Shown: positions 45,330-54,040 of the stretch, in pieces
Position numbering within the stretch: position 1 is the stretch's first letter
Layout of the letters: each line of letters begins with the position of its first letter
Assembly: GCA_009991425.1 (NCBI GenBank)
Contig: JAACWH010000020.1
Span: forward strand, 119,652-183,651
Length of the DNA stretch: 64,000 nt
From: Leptospira sp.
GTDB lineage: Bacteria; Spirochaetota; Leptospiria; Leptospirales; Leptospiraceae
Direction: 5' to 3'
The notes under the pieces: model-generated
The model's input: the letters and a program-made list of their open reading frames with translations, nothing else
Told to the model about the DNA's origin: nothing
Databases searched by the model: none
Program-made: the position numbers and the translations under genes

Positions 45330-45968
45330 TCAATCTAATTTTCTCCAAGTAAAATCAGCCATCCCTCCCAAAGGAGAGATGGCTCTTAGTTCGTTGATTT
45401 CTGGATCTTGTCGAATACTCTCCAAAGCAAATATAAATAAATAAGAATGTTGCCAATCCAATTCTATAGATGATTGGTATCTTTGTCCTGGATAAGATGA
45501 GTAGACTCTTGTATCGGGTGGGTAAAAGGTGAATGGTGAACCCATCCAAATAAATCCTGGTTCATTTCGTACATTTCCTTTTACCTGTGTAGCGTAGGAT
45601 ATAAAATCAGGTGTAATTTCAGTTCCATTCCATTTAAATTGAAAGCCAAGATACTCAGGTATTATCATAGTTTCTGGAAAAAGATAAAAACCGATATAAT
45701 TCCCTTTAGGTAAATTTTGGATTCTATCCCAAAGCTCTTTGCGATTGGAAGGGTTGTCTTGAACTAAGGAGTTTAACAATCTCTTTCGAATTACAGGCAA
45801 CTGTTCTTCTGGAATGTAAAATGCTTGGATAGAATAGGAAAGTCCATAGTTCTTCGATTCCTCAATCCCAAAACTCGCCGCTTTCTTAGTAAATTCATAA
45901 TCCGTATTGCAAGACATATGGAAAAGGAATAGACCTAAGATTCCAATACTTTGTATTATCTTACTCAT
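45330..45968 (-). CDS. Lipoprotein of unknown function
   Basis: This 212-residue protein has a signal peptide and lipobox (HMSC, Cys20). The mature part is rich in aromatic residues (YIGFYLFPETMIIPEYLGF, FTFYPPDTRVYSS) and looks beta-rich. I recognise no family. It converges on hisE with a four-base gap. Its ATG at 45968 is separated by one base from the lpxK ATG on the other strand, so the two promoters must lie within each other's coding DNA or share a bidirectional site. Confidence 0.7.
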   Translation of the reverse strand: MSKIIQSIGILGLFLFHMSCNTDYEFTKKAASFGIEESKNYGLSYSIQAFYIPEEQLPVIRKRLLNSLVQDNPSNRKELWDRIQNLPKGNYIGFYLFPETMIIPEYLGFQFKWNGTEITPDFISYATQVKGNVRNEPGFIWMGSPFTFYPPDTRVYSSYPGQRYQSSIELDWQHSYLFIFALESIRQDPEINELRAISPLGGMADFTWRKLD

Positions 45969-45969
45969 A

Positions 45970-47136
45970 ATGGTTTTTATCCTGTTTCTATTCTACCCAC
46001 TTTCTGTCTTGTATCAAGTGATTTTCTATTTCAATCAAAAAAGAAAGAAGCCAATTAATCTTTTAGTGGATCTAACAATCTCTGTCGGAAACCTATCAGT
46101 TGGTGGAACAGGCAAGACTCCATTTACCATTCATTTAACAAAACTTATAAAATCTATATCCTCGAAGTCTCAAATTAGCATACTTTCGAGAGGTTATGGA
46201 AGCAAACTATCCAAAGCTGGTGCTAGGGTGGAAATTGATTCTCTCTGCGATCAAGTGGGTGATGAACCTTTTATGATTAAGAATCAAGTTAAGCAAGCAG
46301 AAGTAATCATTGGAAGCAACCGAATAGAATCTTTTCAAAAGTTTTCTATACTCGCTGACGTATCAAAATCCTATGAGTACAAAGATTCCCTTGAGAAAAA
46401 AAACAATTCAAATATAAATCAGAAAAATTCACCAGATCAAAGTAAGATTACTAATAAGATTGTGATCTTGGATGATGGATTTCAGCATATAGCTATAGCT
46501 AGAGATATTGATATTGTTTTAGTTGATGGAATGCGACCCTTAGAAAATGGGTTCACTCTGCCAATTGGCAAACTCAGAGAAACAGAAAATGCACTGAAAA
46601 GAGCTGATCTACTTATCTTTACACGCTGCAAACGAATCGATAATCAATTGCTTTGCAATACTATTTGGCAGAAGCATATTCATGAAAAATTTCCTAAACT
46701 AAAAATCTTTCATGCTCTGGAAACGAAGTTAGGATATTTCCATAAAGATGCATGGATGAATTCAACTGAGCTGGATCAAAATCATTTATATGGAAAAGGT
46801 TTTCTTGAAGATAAAAATGTTCTCGCCTTCTGTGGTTTAGGTTCTCCTTCTTCTTTTTTCCAAGCAATCCAAGATGAAAAACCTAAGGAACTTGAAATGA
46901 TAGAATACAAGGATCATTATTCTTTTCCTGATAGGGAACTAGAAGGTCTCTTCCGACGTTTACAAAATTTCGATATATTGGTTTGTACAGAAAAAGATTT
47001 TGTGAAAATAATTTCCAGAATAAAAACAGAATTTCAAAATCGAATATTTTTTCTTCGTATCCAAACAGAAATAGTAGAAGAATCAGAATGGCTTACTTTT
47101 TGGAAAAGCGTTTTGGACTCAAAAAATCCAAAATAG
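45970..47136 (+). CDS. lpxK: Tetraacyldisaccharide 4'-kinase
   Basis: This 388-residue membrane-associated kinase adds the 4'-phosphate to the lipid A precursor. I place the start at ATG 45970 (MVFILFLF); an upstream TTG at 45907 lies within the divergent lipoprotein gene. An N-terminal hydrophobic segment leads to the P-loop SVGGTGKTPFTIHLT (Walker A GGTGKT, about 45-50), then SILSRGYGSK, GDEPFMI and the ILDDGFQH motif. It confirms lipid A synthesis. It overlaps the 3' end of mnmC by 44 bases. Confidence 0.92.
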   Translation: MVFILFLFYPLSVLYQVIFYFNQKRKKPINLLVDLTISVGNLSVGGTGKTPFTIHLTKLIKSISSKSQISILSRGYGSKLSKAGARVEIDSLCDQVGDEPFMIKNQVKQAEVIIGSNRIESFQKFSILADVSKSYEYKDSLEKKNNSNINQKNSPDQSKITNKIVILDDGFQHIAIARDIDIVLVDGMRPLENGFTLPIGKLRETENALKRADLLIFTRCKRIDNQLLCNTIWQKHIHEKFPKLKIFHALETKLGYFHKDAWMNSTELDQNHLYGKGFLEDKNVLAFCGLGSPSSFFQAIQDEKPKELEMIEYKDHYSFPDRELEGLFRRLQNFDILVCTEKDFVKIISRIKTEFQNRIFFLRIQTEIVEESEWLTFWKSVLDSKNPK

Positions 47137-49120
47137 ATTTTGGCACTGGAATTGGTTCGTCTAAAATAAGAGAGGCAAGAATCTCACCACCAAGTAAGGC
47201 TGTTACCAGACCCCTTGAACCCAAAGCTGTCATGATCCAAGTTCCGTTGTAATTTCCAATAATAGGATTCCTATCCTTAGATTGACTTCTATGTGATATT
47301 CTATAAAGATTCGATTCAATGCTATGTTTAGTATCAGACTTAGGTATTTCTTGGAATCTTATCTTTCTTTGATCAATAATTTCTTGAATAGAATTATCTG
47401 ATTTTTTCTGAATTAAATCAAATGCTCTTTTTAGAATAATTCCTTCGTCCTCTTCACTCCAAGATCTTTCTGTTTTGAACTCATCAAAGGTTGATCCAAT
47501 AATAAAACGATTCTGATTATCTTTGGCTAAATAGGAATCAGAGCAAAGTGGATTTTCGAACTTTTCTAATAAGGAATACAAAGGATCATTATCATCTGAA
47601 AAATACAATTGTCCCCTAACTTTTTTTATAGGAAGATCCTGGGTCGTTTCTAAGTCTTTTAAATGATAGGATGTACAATAGACTGTAGTTTTATTTTGAA
47701 TAATATTTTTATTTGCATTTGATGAAATACTTTGTAAAATAGATAAATTTTCTTTTATGAATGTAGAATCTTGAAGTAAATATTTAACGAAATTTCGAGG
47801 AAGGATGCTTTTCGCCTTTGGAAAAAAAATGCATTCACCAAGATGTTCACTCTTAACAAGTTGGGCAATATCCTCAGGTAAGGAATGAGAAATTAAACTA
47901 TTCTTATAGCGTAATTTTTTATCTTCTGAATCGATTTTATAGAATAATCCTTCTTGGCTTATTACATTAGATTTCTCATCTTCGTTTAATTCGTCTAAGA
48001 TTTGGTTGGCATAGTAAAAGGATGATAAAGAAAATGTTGATGCTTTGCTTGGATATTTCGTTAGGTGAGGATAGAATATTCCTATCGGATTTCCTGATGC
48101 CTCTTCTGCAATTCCTATTGGATCATAGACAGTTACTGGAATCCCTCTTTGTCTAAGAGCATAGGCTAGGCTAGATCCAGCGAGTCCTGCTCCTGCTATA
48201 GAAAATTCCGTATTCCAAAGATTGCTTTTATTCTCAGAAGTCTTTAATTTAAGTATCTTTTCAAATTCTATTTCAGTTTCAAATGTATTCTCATTTCCTA
48301 TTCCTTCTTCCGTTCCAATTTCATTCTCACTGCCGATTCTATTTTCACTGGTATTTTCTTTATGGAACAAACCAAAACACATTTCTCGTTTTCTGCCGAA
48401 TCCGTTTTTTTTCTGAACAGAGAATCCAACTTCTTTGAGTCCTTTACGAACTAACGAAGCAGAGGTATAAGTCGAGAAACTAGTTCCATTCCGACTCAAT
48501 CTCGCCATTTCTTGGAATACAGTTTCGGTCCACATTTGTGGGTTTTTACTCGGTGCAAAACCATCCAAAAACCAGGCATCCACATTTGCGATTAACTCAG
48601 GCAAGGTTTCGTTGATGTCTCCATAAAGTAGTGTTAGGCTAATTCTTGATTTGGGAAAATTAAATCGATAAAAGCCAGGAGAATACAATTTGTATTTAAT
48701 TAGAAAGGTTCCTAATTGTTCTGAAATCTCAGAGCTTTCTTTCAGATATTTATAAATGTCGGATCCAGACAGAGGAAAGGCTTCTGTCGATATAAAATGC
48801 AACCACTGAAGCGATGAGTTTCCCATCTCAACCTTATCTGCTGATTCATTTTCATCTTCCGATTCATTTACTATTTGATTAGAGCCTTCTACGCATAGAC
48901 TTGGTTTATCTTTTATAAAAGTATCCCAAAGCTTCCATGTGTAAAGAAAATTGAGTCCCGTGCCAAAACCTGTTTCACAGATTGTAAAGATTGAGTTTTT
49001 ATTATGAATCCATCTTTGGGGAATGTCATTGGTCTCAATAAATACATATTGAGTCTCAAGGAGTCCACCATCTGATGAAAAATAAATATCATCAAATTCG
49101 TGGGAGTAGGGGATTTCCAT
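47093..49120 (-). CDS. mnmC: Bifunctional tRNA mnm5s2U biosynthesis protein MnmC
   Basis: This 675-residue protein combines a SAM-dependent methyltransferase and an FAD-dependent oxidase that finish mnm5s2U at tRNA position 34. Marks are FETQYVFIE-like N-terminal DUF752 motif (LLETQYVFIE), ICETGFGTGLNFLYTW, and YGDINETLPEL with WFLDGFAPSKNPQMW. The FAD domain begins near 308 with IAGAGLAGSSLAYAL. The two are joined by an acidic, repetitive linker near 250-290 (SENEIGTEEGIGNENTFETE). Its end overlaps lpxK, and it is 15 bases after the 80-aa gene. Confidence 0.93.
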   Translation of the reverse strand: MEIPYSHEFDDIYFSSDGGLLETQYVFIETNDIPQRWIHNKNSIFTICETGFGTGLNFLYTWKLWDTFIKDKPSLCVEGSNQIVNESEDENESADKVEMGNSSLQWLHFISTEAFPLSGSDIYKYLKESSEISEQLGTFLIKYKLYSPGFYRFNFPKSRISLTLLYGDINETLPELIANVDAWFLDGFAPSKNPQMWTETVFQEMARLSRNGTSFSTYTSASLVRKGLKEVGFSVQKKNGFGRKREMCFGLFHKENTSENRIGSENEIGTEEGIGNENTFETEIEFEKILKLKTSENKSNLWNTEFSIAGAGLAGSSLAYALRQRGIPVTVYDPIGIAEEASGNPIGIFYPHLTKYPSKASTFSLSSFYYANQILDELNEDEKSNVISQEGLFYKIDSEDKKLRYKNSLISHSLPEDIAQLVKSEHLGECIFFPKAKSILPRNFVKYLLQDSTFIKENLSILQSISSNANKNIIQNKTTVYCTSYHLKDLETTQDLPIKKVRGQLYFSDDNDPLYSLLEKFENPLCSDSYLAKDNQNRFIIGSTFDEFKTERSWSEEDEGIILKRAFDLIQKKSDNSIQEIIDQRKIRFQEIPKSDTKHSIESNLYRISHRSQSKDRNPIIGNYNGTWIMTALGSRGLVTALLGGEILASLILDEPIPVPKSILDFLSPKRFSKK

Positions 49121-49135
49121 ATTATTATTAATAGT

Positions 49136-49378
49136 TCAATCAGTTTGTTTTTTTAAACGAAATTGAATGCTTTTCTGTAGTCTTTTCCAATCGTAATCTA
49201 TTTTCAATTGGTTTAGTTCTTCTTCACAACCAAACTTTAAAAAATCAAAGACTTCGAATTTATCCATACCAACGAATGCAGCAATATCAGTAACTACACG
49301 ATCCATTCTTCTTGCATCTCTATCACTAAGTGTAAATTCTAATAGTAGTTCTTTCTCAAAGTCTGTAAGTTGAATCAT
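49136..49378 (-). CDS. Small conserved-looking protein coupled to the Fe-ADH-like gene
   Basis: This 80-residue protein has no signal peptide or membrane helix. It is acidic at the N-terminus (QLTDFEKELLLEFTLSDRDA) and basic at the C-terminus (WKRLQKSIQFRLKKQ), and is probably all-helical. I recognise no family. Its ATG overlaps the stop of the Fe-ADH-like gene as TAATG, so it should be translated with it. The gene is followed by mnmC after 15 bases on the same strand. Confidence 0.68.
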   Translation of the reverse strand: MIQLTDFEKELLLEFTLSDRDARRMDRVVTDIAAFVGMDKFEVFDFLKFGCEEELNQLKIDYDWKRLQKSIQFRLKKQTD

Positions 49379-50544
49379 TAGAATGCAGCGACTAAAATAG
49401 TTTCAATTTCATTCTTGGGTAATTCTCGAGGAAGACTATCTAAAAATGAATAAGTTGAGGCAAGCGTTGCGATACCGGGCAGGTCGATTTTTTTAACTTC
49501 ATATTCAGAAAGTCTTTGCGGTATTTTTAGTTCTAAATAGATTTTTCGAATACCTTCCACTGCTTTAATCGCAGCTTCGATCACGGAAATGTTAGATACA
49601 TCTTCATCTAATGCCTTTGCTATATGTACATATTTTCCAGCAGAGGAGGTTAGATTGTATTCCATTACATGAGGAAGAAGAATAGACATGGATTGGAAAA
49701 CATCTAAATTCGTTATATTCGTTGCTGATAGTGAAAGCGCATAACAAAGTCCAAGTGAACTTACCGATTGGGCAATTCCAGCTAGAATACTCGCAGAATA
49801 CAATGAGCTTTTTGGTCCAACGCTCTTCGTATCTCGAATTGCTGGAACAATATTTTTAGATACTAATTCAATGGCTCTAAGTGCATTGGTACTAGTTAGA
49901 TCATTGGAGTATTTTGAAAGTAGGGAATCTACAGAAGCGGATAGAATAGCAATCCCAGTTTTTGCTATATCAGTAGTGCTAAGATTGGACGAAATTTTTG
50001 GGTCACAGATTATGAGTTTAGGAAAAACTATTTCATTTGCATAATACTTTCGATTGCGATCTCTATCATCAACTACACTAAAGAAGGGACTCGCTTCATT
50101 TCCCATAACTGGTCTTGTCGGAATTACTACAAGTGGCAGTGGATCATTTTTGATACTCTTTTTGCCAGAGAAGATTTCTTCCGCAAAACCATCATTTGAT
50201 GCTAGTATAGAAATGGCTTTGCCCGCATTGATAGATTCAAATGAACCATATACAACTATACAATTCGCATTAGCAATCCTTGCAAAATAGGCTGCTGAAT
50301 CTAGATCTTTATAAGTAGGGACATCTTCGATGTCATCGTAGACTATAACACCGTCACAGTGTTTTTCAAGGCTAGTTTTAATTATTGTTAGTTCATCTGG
50401 ATTCTCCATCTCTTTTTGAGTGGAGAGTAGAATAATCCGGGAACCTATCTGTTTGACGAAGTTCCCAGTCTTGTAGGTACAGTCTATTTCAAAGTGTATT
50501 TTTGGGGGAAAATGAAAGTTAACCCATTCCGGTAAGACTGGCAT
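49378..50544 (-). CDS. Iron-containing alcohol dehydrogenase-like protein without metal ligands
   Basis: This 388-residue protein is fold-like to the iron-containing alcohol dehydrogenases: VVIPTRPVMGNEAS, then LIICDPKISSNL, ILAGIAQSVSSLG and ILLPHVMEYN. Compared by eye with FucO-type enzymes, all four metal ligands are replaced: Asp196 by Ala199, His200 by Ala203, His263 by Tyr268 and His277 by Val282. The GGGS NAD motif is VYGSFES with Asn in place of Asp. It is therefore probably a pseudoenzyme. The frame is intact. It is coupled to the 80-aa gene and lies 40 bases after the FlgM-like gene on the minus strand. Confidence 0.78.
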   Translation of the reverse strand: MPVLPEWVNFHFPPKIHFEIDCTYKTGNFVKQIGSRIILLSTQKEMENPDELTIIKTSLEKHCDGVIVYDDIEDVPTYKDLDSAAYFARIANANCIVVYGSFESINAGKAISILASNDGFAEEIFSGKKSIKNDPLPLVVIPTRPVMGNEASPFFSVVDDRDRNRKYYANEIVFPKLIICDPKISSNLSTTDIAKTGIAILSASVDSLLSKYSNDLTSTNALRAIELVSKNIVPAIRDTKSVGPKSSLYSASILAGIAQSVSSLGLCYALSLSATNITNLDVFQSMSILLPHVMEYNLTSSAGKYVHIAKALDEDVSNISVIEAAIKAVEGIRKIYLELKIPQRLSEYEVKKIDLPGIATLASTYSFLDSLPRELPKNEIETILVAAF

Positions 50545-50584
50545 TTAGAGGATAGAGTCTTAAGGATAAGCAAGTTTTCTCTGA

Positions 50585-50905
50585 TTAGCCGAGAAATACT
50601 TCTGATATCCTATCTGAAATTTTATTCAATACTTCAGGACTTAATTCTTCGTATTCGCCATTCTTCAATCGCTCTTTCACTTCTTTGAGCTTGTCTGAAC
50701 GTTCTTGAGTCTCAGGTTGATTGACAATTTGTTTCGCAATTGTTGAAACTTCTTGTCTAACTTTCGCTTCTAATGAAAGTTGCTTTGCAGTATCTGATAT
50801 TGTAACGCTATCTTGTTGCAATCCAGAATCTTGTTTCTGAACGCTAGGTGTTTTCTTAGGCTCGTAACCAGAACCACCAATTCTTCCAATTCTATCTATA
50901 TTCAT
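50585..50905 (-). CDS. flgM: FlgM-like flagellar anti-sigma factor
   Basis: This 106-residue protein resembles FlgM, the inhibitor of the flagellar sigma factor FliA. The opening MNIDRIGRIGGSGYEPKK is FlgM-like, DSVTISDTAKQLSLEAKV is the typical central DSVxLSxxAKxL-type stretch, and the C-terminus QERSDKLKEVKERLKNGEYE with EVLNKISDRI matches the sigma-binding helices. It is unstructured at the N-terminus and has no signal peptide. A GAGGATAG ribosome site precedes the ATG. No other flagellar gene is in this window. Confidence 0.67.
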   Translation of the reverse strand: MNIDRIGRIGGSGYEPKKTPSVQKQDSGLQQDSVTISDTAKQLSLEAKVRQEVSTIAKQIVNQPETQERSDKLKEVKERLKNGEYEELSPEVLNKISDRISEVFLG

Positions 50906-50933
50906 TATTTCTATCCTCTATATAAAGTATCGG

Positions 50934-51698
50934 CTAGTCTCTGGATGCCTTTAGTGAAAATTTTGAATGATTGTTAATTAAAAAAGTAAATTCACCTTTT
51001 GCCAAGGGAGGCTTTTCCTTACAATCCATGGGGCTTTTGTAGTAAATTGACTCTTCGTGAATTTTTGTCAATTCTCTTCCTACTATCAATTCATTTTCTG
51101 GAAATAGCTCTACCAGCATATCTATGAGAACAGGAAGCTTATGGACGGACTCATAAAATACGATCAAACCGTCAGTTTCTCGCGCTTTTTCTAGTTGAGT
51201 GCGTTTTTTCCCTTTTTTTTCAGATAAAAATCCAAGAAATATCGTAGGATTAGCCTGAAATCCAGAAATTGAGATGATGCTAGCTAAAGCGGAAGAGCCA
51301 GGAATAGCTTTGGGTTCAAAACCTTTTGCACGTAAATATCTTATTACATGAGAGCCTGGATCAGAAAGACCAGGAGTTCCCGCATCAGAAACTAAACTAT
51401 AGCTTTTCCCAGCCTGTAAACCATCCCAAATCCAATCAAAATAGTCTTCTGTATTGGGTTTATGAAGGGTTTTAGCTGGAGTTTCTATCTGCCAGTGCCG
51501 GAGTAGAGGAATACTTACCCTAGCATCTTCACATAATACAGTATCAGAATCCTTAAGAATTTGAATTGCTCTATGGGTGATATCATCTCGATTGCCAATG
51601 GGAGTAGCTACTACATAGAATTCGCCTAATGTTTTTTCTTTCAATTTCTTAGCGGTAGCAGCCAGGAGGATTGACTCCTTCTGGACAGGGACAACCAA
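50934..51698 (-). CDS. rsmI: 16S rRNA (cytidine-1402-2'-O)-methyltransferase
   Basis: This protein of about 254 residues is a tetrapyrrole-methylase fold enzyme that 2'-O-methylates C1402 of 16S rRNA. Marks are EFYVVATPIGNRDDITHRAI near the N-terminus, VLCEDARVSIPLL, YSLVSDAGTPGLSDPG and FLGFLSEKKGKKR. The ATG at 51698 overlaps the lipoprotein gene by 50 bases. A TTG at 51644 (LKEKTLGEFYVV) would give about 236 residues and fits usual RsmI length better, so the true start may lie there. Confidence 0.93.
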   Translation of the reverse strand: MVVPVQKESILLAATAKKLKEKTLGEFYVVATPIGNRDDITHRAIQILKDSDTVLCEDARVSIPLLRHWQIETPAKTLHKPNTEDYFDWIWDGLQAGKSYSLVSDAGTPGLSDPGSHVIRYLRAKGFEPKAIPGSSALASIISISGFQANPTIFLGFLSEKKGKKRTQLEKARETDGLIVFYESVHKLPVLIDMLVELFPENELIVGRELTKIHEESIYYKSPMDCKEKPPLAKGEFTFLINNHSKFSLKASRD

Positions 51699-52365
51699 AT
51701 TCTTCAGTGCCAGGGTAATTGCAAGGGTTACAAACTGTGCCTACAGGACAATTAATCGGGAATTCACAGGCTGTTGTTGTGCATTCCTCAGGGTTACAAC
51801 CTGTTCCAGCAGCACAAAGGGTCGGTGCTATAGAGGCACAACGACTTACTGCAGTGGATGGATTGGAAATAAGACCTGTACTAAGAAATGATCTCATGGA
51901 AAATGTATATACTTGGCATCTTTGGAAGGGTATCAATCCAGGAGGAGGGATTTGATTTCTTATTTTTTTAACCACAACCCGATTTGCTTCTGTAGAAGAT
52001 TGAATGGGAAGAGCAGGAAATGATGGAGGAATTCCCTCTTCTAAATATTCTCCTGTGATAGTTTCTGCTACGGAGGGAGTGGATGTGGTGATGTACAGAT
52101 TGTATCCTACAAATTGAGGCTCTCTATTTGTAATAAAATACTTCAAAATATAGTCAGGTTTCGGATTAATCTCCAAATTGGCGGTGTCTAATGTAAGATC
52201 CTCTTTAACATTACTCGTAGATGGAAGAACTGTGAGAATTTGAGGAACCGCTACAGGTACTAGAAACACAAAAGGTGCAACAGGAGTGTCTGTATTTGTT
52301 CCACATCGAACTATACATATGGATAAAATTACAAATTGAATAATCCTTCCAAAAAACCAGTGCAT
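51649..52365 (-). CDS. Cysteine-rich lipoprotein of unknown function
   Basis: This 238-residue protein has a signal peptide with lipobox (CIVRC, Cys21). The middle is a proline-rich, likely beta-sandwich region (PQFVGYNLYITTSTPS), and the last 65 residues hold 11 Cys in an arrangement such as CNPEECTTTACEF and CPVGTVCNPC, then GCPCPEG. Disulfide or metal binding is plausible. I recognise no family. It is the first gene of the minus-strand run leading to rsmI and diverges from the 232-aa protein at 52411 by 45 bases. Confidence 0.72.
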   Translation of the reverse strand: MHWFFGRIIQFVILSICIVRCGTNTDTPVAPFVFLVPVAVPQILTVLPSTSNVKEDLTLDTANLEINPKPDYILKYFITNREPQFVGYNLYITTSTPSVAETITGEYLEEGIPPSFPALPIQSSTEANRVVVKKIRNQIPPPGLIPFQRCQVYTFSMRSFLSTGLISNPSTAVSRCASIAPTLCAAGTGCNPEECTTTACEFPINCPVGTVCNPCNYPGTEEFGCPCPEGVNPPGCYR

Positions 52366-52410
52366 CTATAGGATAGATTTTTAGAAAAACTTCCCAAGTA
52401 AAGGAGAAAC

Positions 52411-53109
52411 ATGGGTATTCAGAAAAAACTGATTGTTATTGGCTTTCTTTTCATCTTCATCCTTCTATTCACATTGATTTTGTCGTCTTTTGATGGTAGT
52501 AATGACAAGGACAAAAGTAAAATCCGATCTGAGGATCTTTCTTTTCTATTAGGTGGCTCCGGGTCCTCTGGAAATTCAGGAACCAATCGCATGGGTACTC
52601 GTGGGGAAGATAGTAAGTCTGTTTTTGATACTGATTTCTACGAATCCGGTGGACTTAGATATGAAGAAGAAGGTGCTGCTCCTGTTGATGTAACGCCAGA
52701 CGGTGAGATTCCTGTCAATCCCCAGACAGGAAAACCTTATCCTAAGGAGGCTATGGCGCAATTCGATCGTTTGCGAGAACTCTTCCCTGATAACAATCTC
52801 ATTCCTAAAAGGCTAACCCCTGAGGTCAAAGCTGCTGAAGAAGCAAAAACCCAAAAGTTATCTACCACTATGAGGAGTGTCTTTGCTAATAACGCGAAGC
52901 CTGATGAAATAGAATACTACTATTCCAATATGGAAAAGCAAGCACAAGATAGACTGCAGATCATTGAATATCTTATCGATGCCCAAGGTGGAGAAGACGA
53001 AGAGATGGATAAGAAATTTAAGGATGTATTGGATGGGATAAAATCCCAAGCAGCTCAAATTCAAAAGGAAAAAGAAGAAGCATATAAAAAATCTGGGCTT
53101 TCCTTATGA
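52411..53109 (+). CDS. Membrane-anchored protein of unknown function with coiled-coil-like tail
   Basis: This 232-residue protein has one N-terminal hydrophobic helix (IVIGFLFIFILLFTLIL-type, residues about 8-24) and then a Gly/Ser-rich stretch (GGSGSSGNSGTNRMGTRG). The C-terminal half is acidic and helical (EEMDKKFKDVLDGIKSQAAQ), so it may form a coiled coil. I recognise no family. Its stop overlaps the alpha/beta hydrolase start as ATGA, so they are co-translated. An AAAGGAG site precedes the ATG. Confidence 0.72.
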   Translation: MGIQKKLIVIGFLFIFILLFTLILSSFDGSNDKDKSKIRSEDLSFLLGGSGSSGNSGTNRMGTRGEDSKSVFDTDFYESGGLRYEEEGAAPVDVTPDGEIPVNPQTGKPYPKEAMAQFDRLRELFPDNNLIPKRLTPEVKAAEEAKTQKLSTTMRSVFANNAKPDEIEYYYSNMEKQAQDRLQIIEYLIDAQGGEDEEMDKKFKDVLDGIKSQAAQIQKEKEEAYKKSGLSL

Positions 53110-54035
53110 CTTCTAGATTCAAAAAGTTTTTACTTATTGATATCCTTGTAATTTTACTTATAGGCTCGTATTTTTTTGTTAGCTACTTCTTTTCAACTAA
53201 AATAATTGAATTCAAAACACGAAGTCTTGCAGAAGATAAACTTGATTTGAAAATTGAATCTTTTGCAACTAAGGGTTTACCAGAACCAGAAGATTTTTCC
53301 TTTCAAAATGGGCCAATCACTCTCAAGGCCTGGTATTTTAAAAATCCTAAACCTAAAAACTGCGGTGTTCTGCTTCTTCATGGATTCACTCGTACTAGAT
53401 GGTCTATGCTAAAGTATACTCCCTTATTTTGGAAGAGAGGCTGTGATTTATTTGCCTTCGATCATCGTAAACACGGAGAATCGGATGGTCAGTACGGTAC
53501 TTTCGGATTTTATGAAAAGTTTGATTTAGAAAATGGAATTGACTCCTTCTCTGATATCTCCAAAATTCCAGAAGATAGGATTGGAGTCCTGGGTGAATCC
53601 TATGGTGCTTCAACTGCGATTCAAACTATGGGCTTGGGTAAGAAAATTGCATTCATAATCGCTGATTCTCCCTATTCAGATATGGATTCCATAATTATAA
53701 AAAAAGGTGTGGATCTTTATGGACCGGCAGTTCAAATTTTTGCACCTTTGGCTTTACTTATCGCTGGGAACAGAGCTGATTTTGATGTTGAGGATGTTAG
53801 TCCTGCAAAATATGCAAAAACACTTGCTGTTCCTATCCTACTGGTTCACTCGAAAACGGATGCATATACACCTTACCAACATTCTGAAAAAATTTATGAA
53901 GAAATTCAAATTCCAGAAAAGAAGATCGCATTAACAGATTGGGATGCAGCTCATGCCAAATCTATAGATAAAAATTTCGATAAATATGAAGCCATAGTTA
54001 ATGAGTTTTTAAAGGAATTCGTTCCAAATTTTTAA
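53106..54035 (+). CDS. Alpha/beta hydrolase with an N-terminal membrane anchor
   Basis: This 309-residue protein has one N-terminal hydrophobic segment (LIDILVILLIGSYFFVSYF, residues 10-28), then a serine hydrolase fold: VLLLHGFTRTRWSM, DHRKHGESDGQYG and the nucleophile elbow GVLGESYGAS. The Asp and His appear in LVHSKTDAYTPYQHS and DWDAAHAKSID. It is coupled to the upstream 232-aa gene (ATGA overlap). Substrate unknown; the anchor places it at the membrane, probably facing outward. Confidence 0.86.
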   Translation: MTSRFKKFLLIDILVILLIGSYFFVSYFFSTKIIEFKTRSLAEDKLDLKIESFATKGLPEPEDFSFQNGPITLKAWYFKNPKPKNCGVLLLHGFTRTRWSMLKYTPLFWKRGCDLFAFDHRKHGESDGQYGTFGFYEKFDLENGIDSFSDISKIPEDRIGVLGESYGASTAIQTMGLGKKIAFIIADSPYSDMDSIIIKKGVDLYGPAVQIFAPLALLIAGNRADFDVEDVSPAKYAKTLAVPILLVHSKTDAYTPYQHSEKIYEEIQIPEKKIALTDWDAAHAKSIDKNFDKYEAIVNEFLKEFVPNF

Positions 54036-54040
54036 AAATC

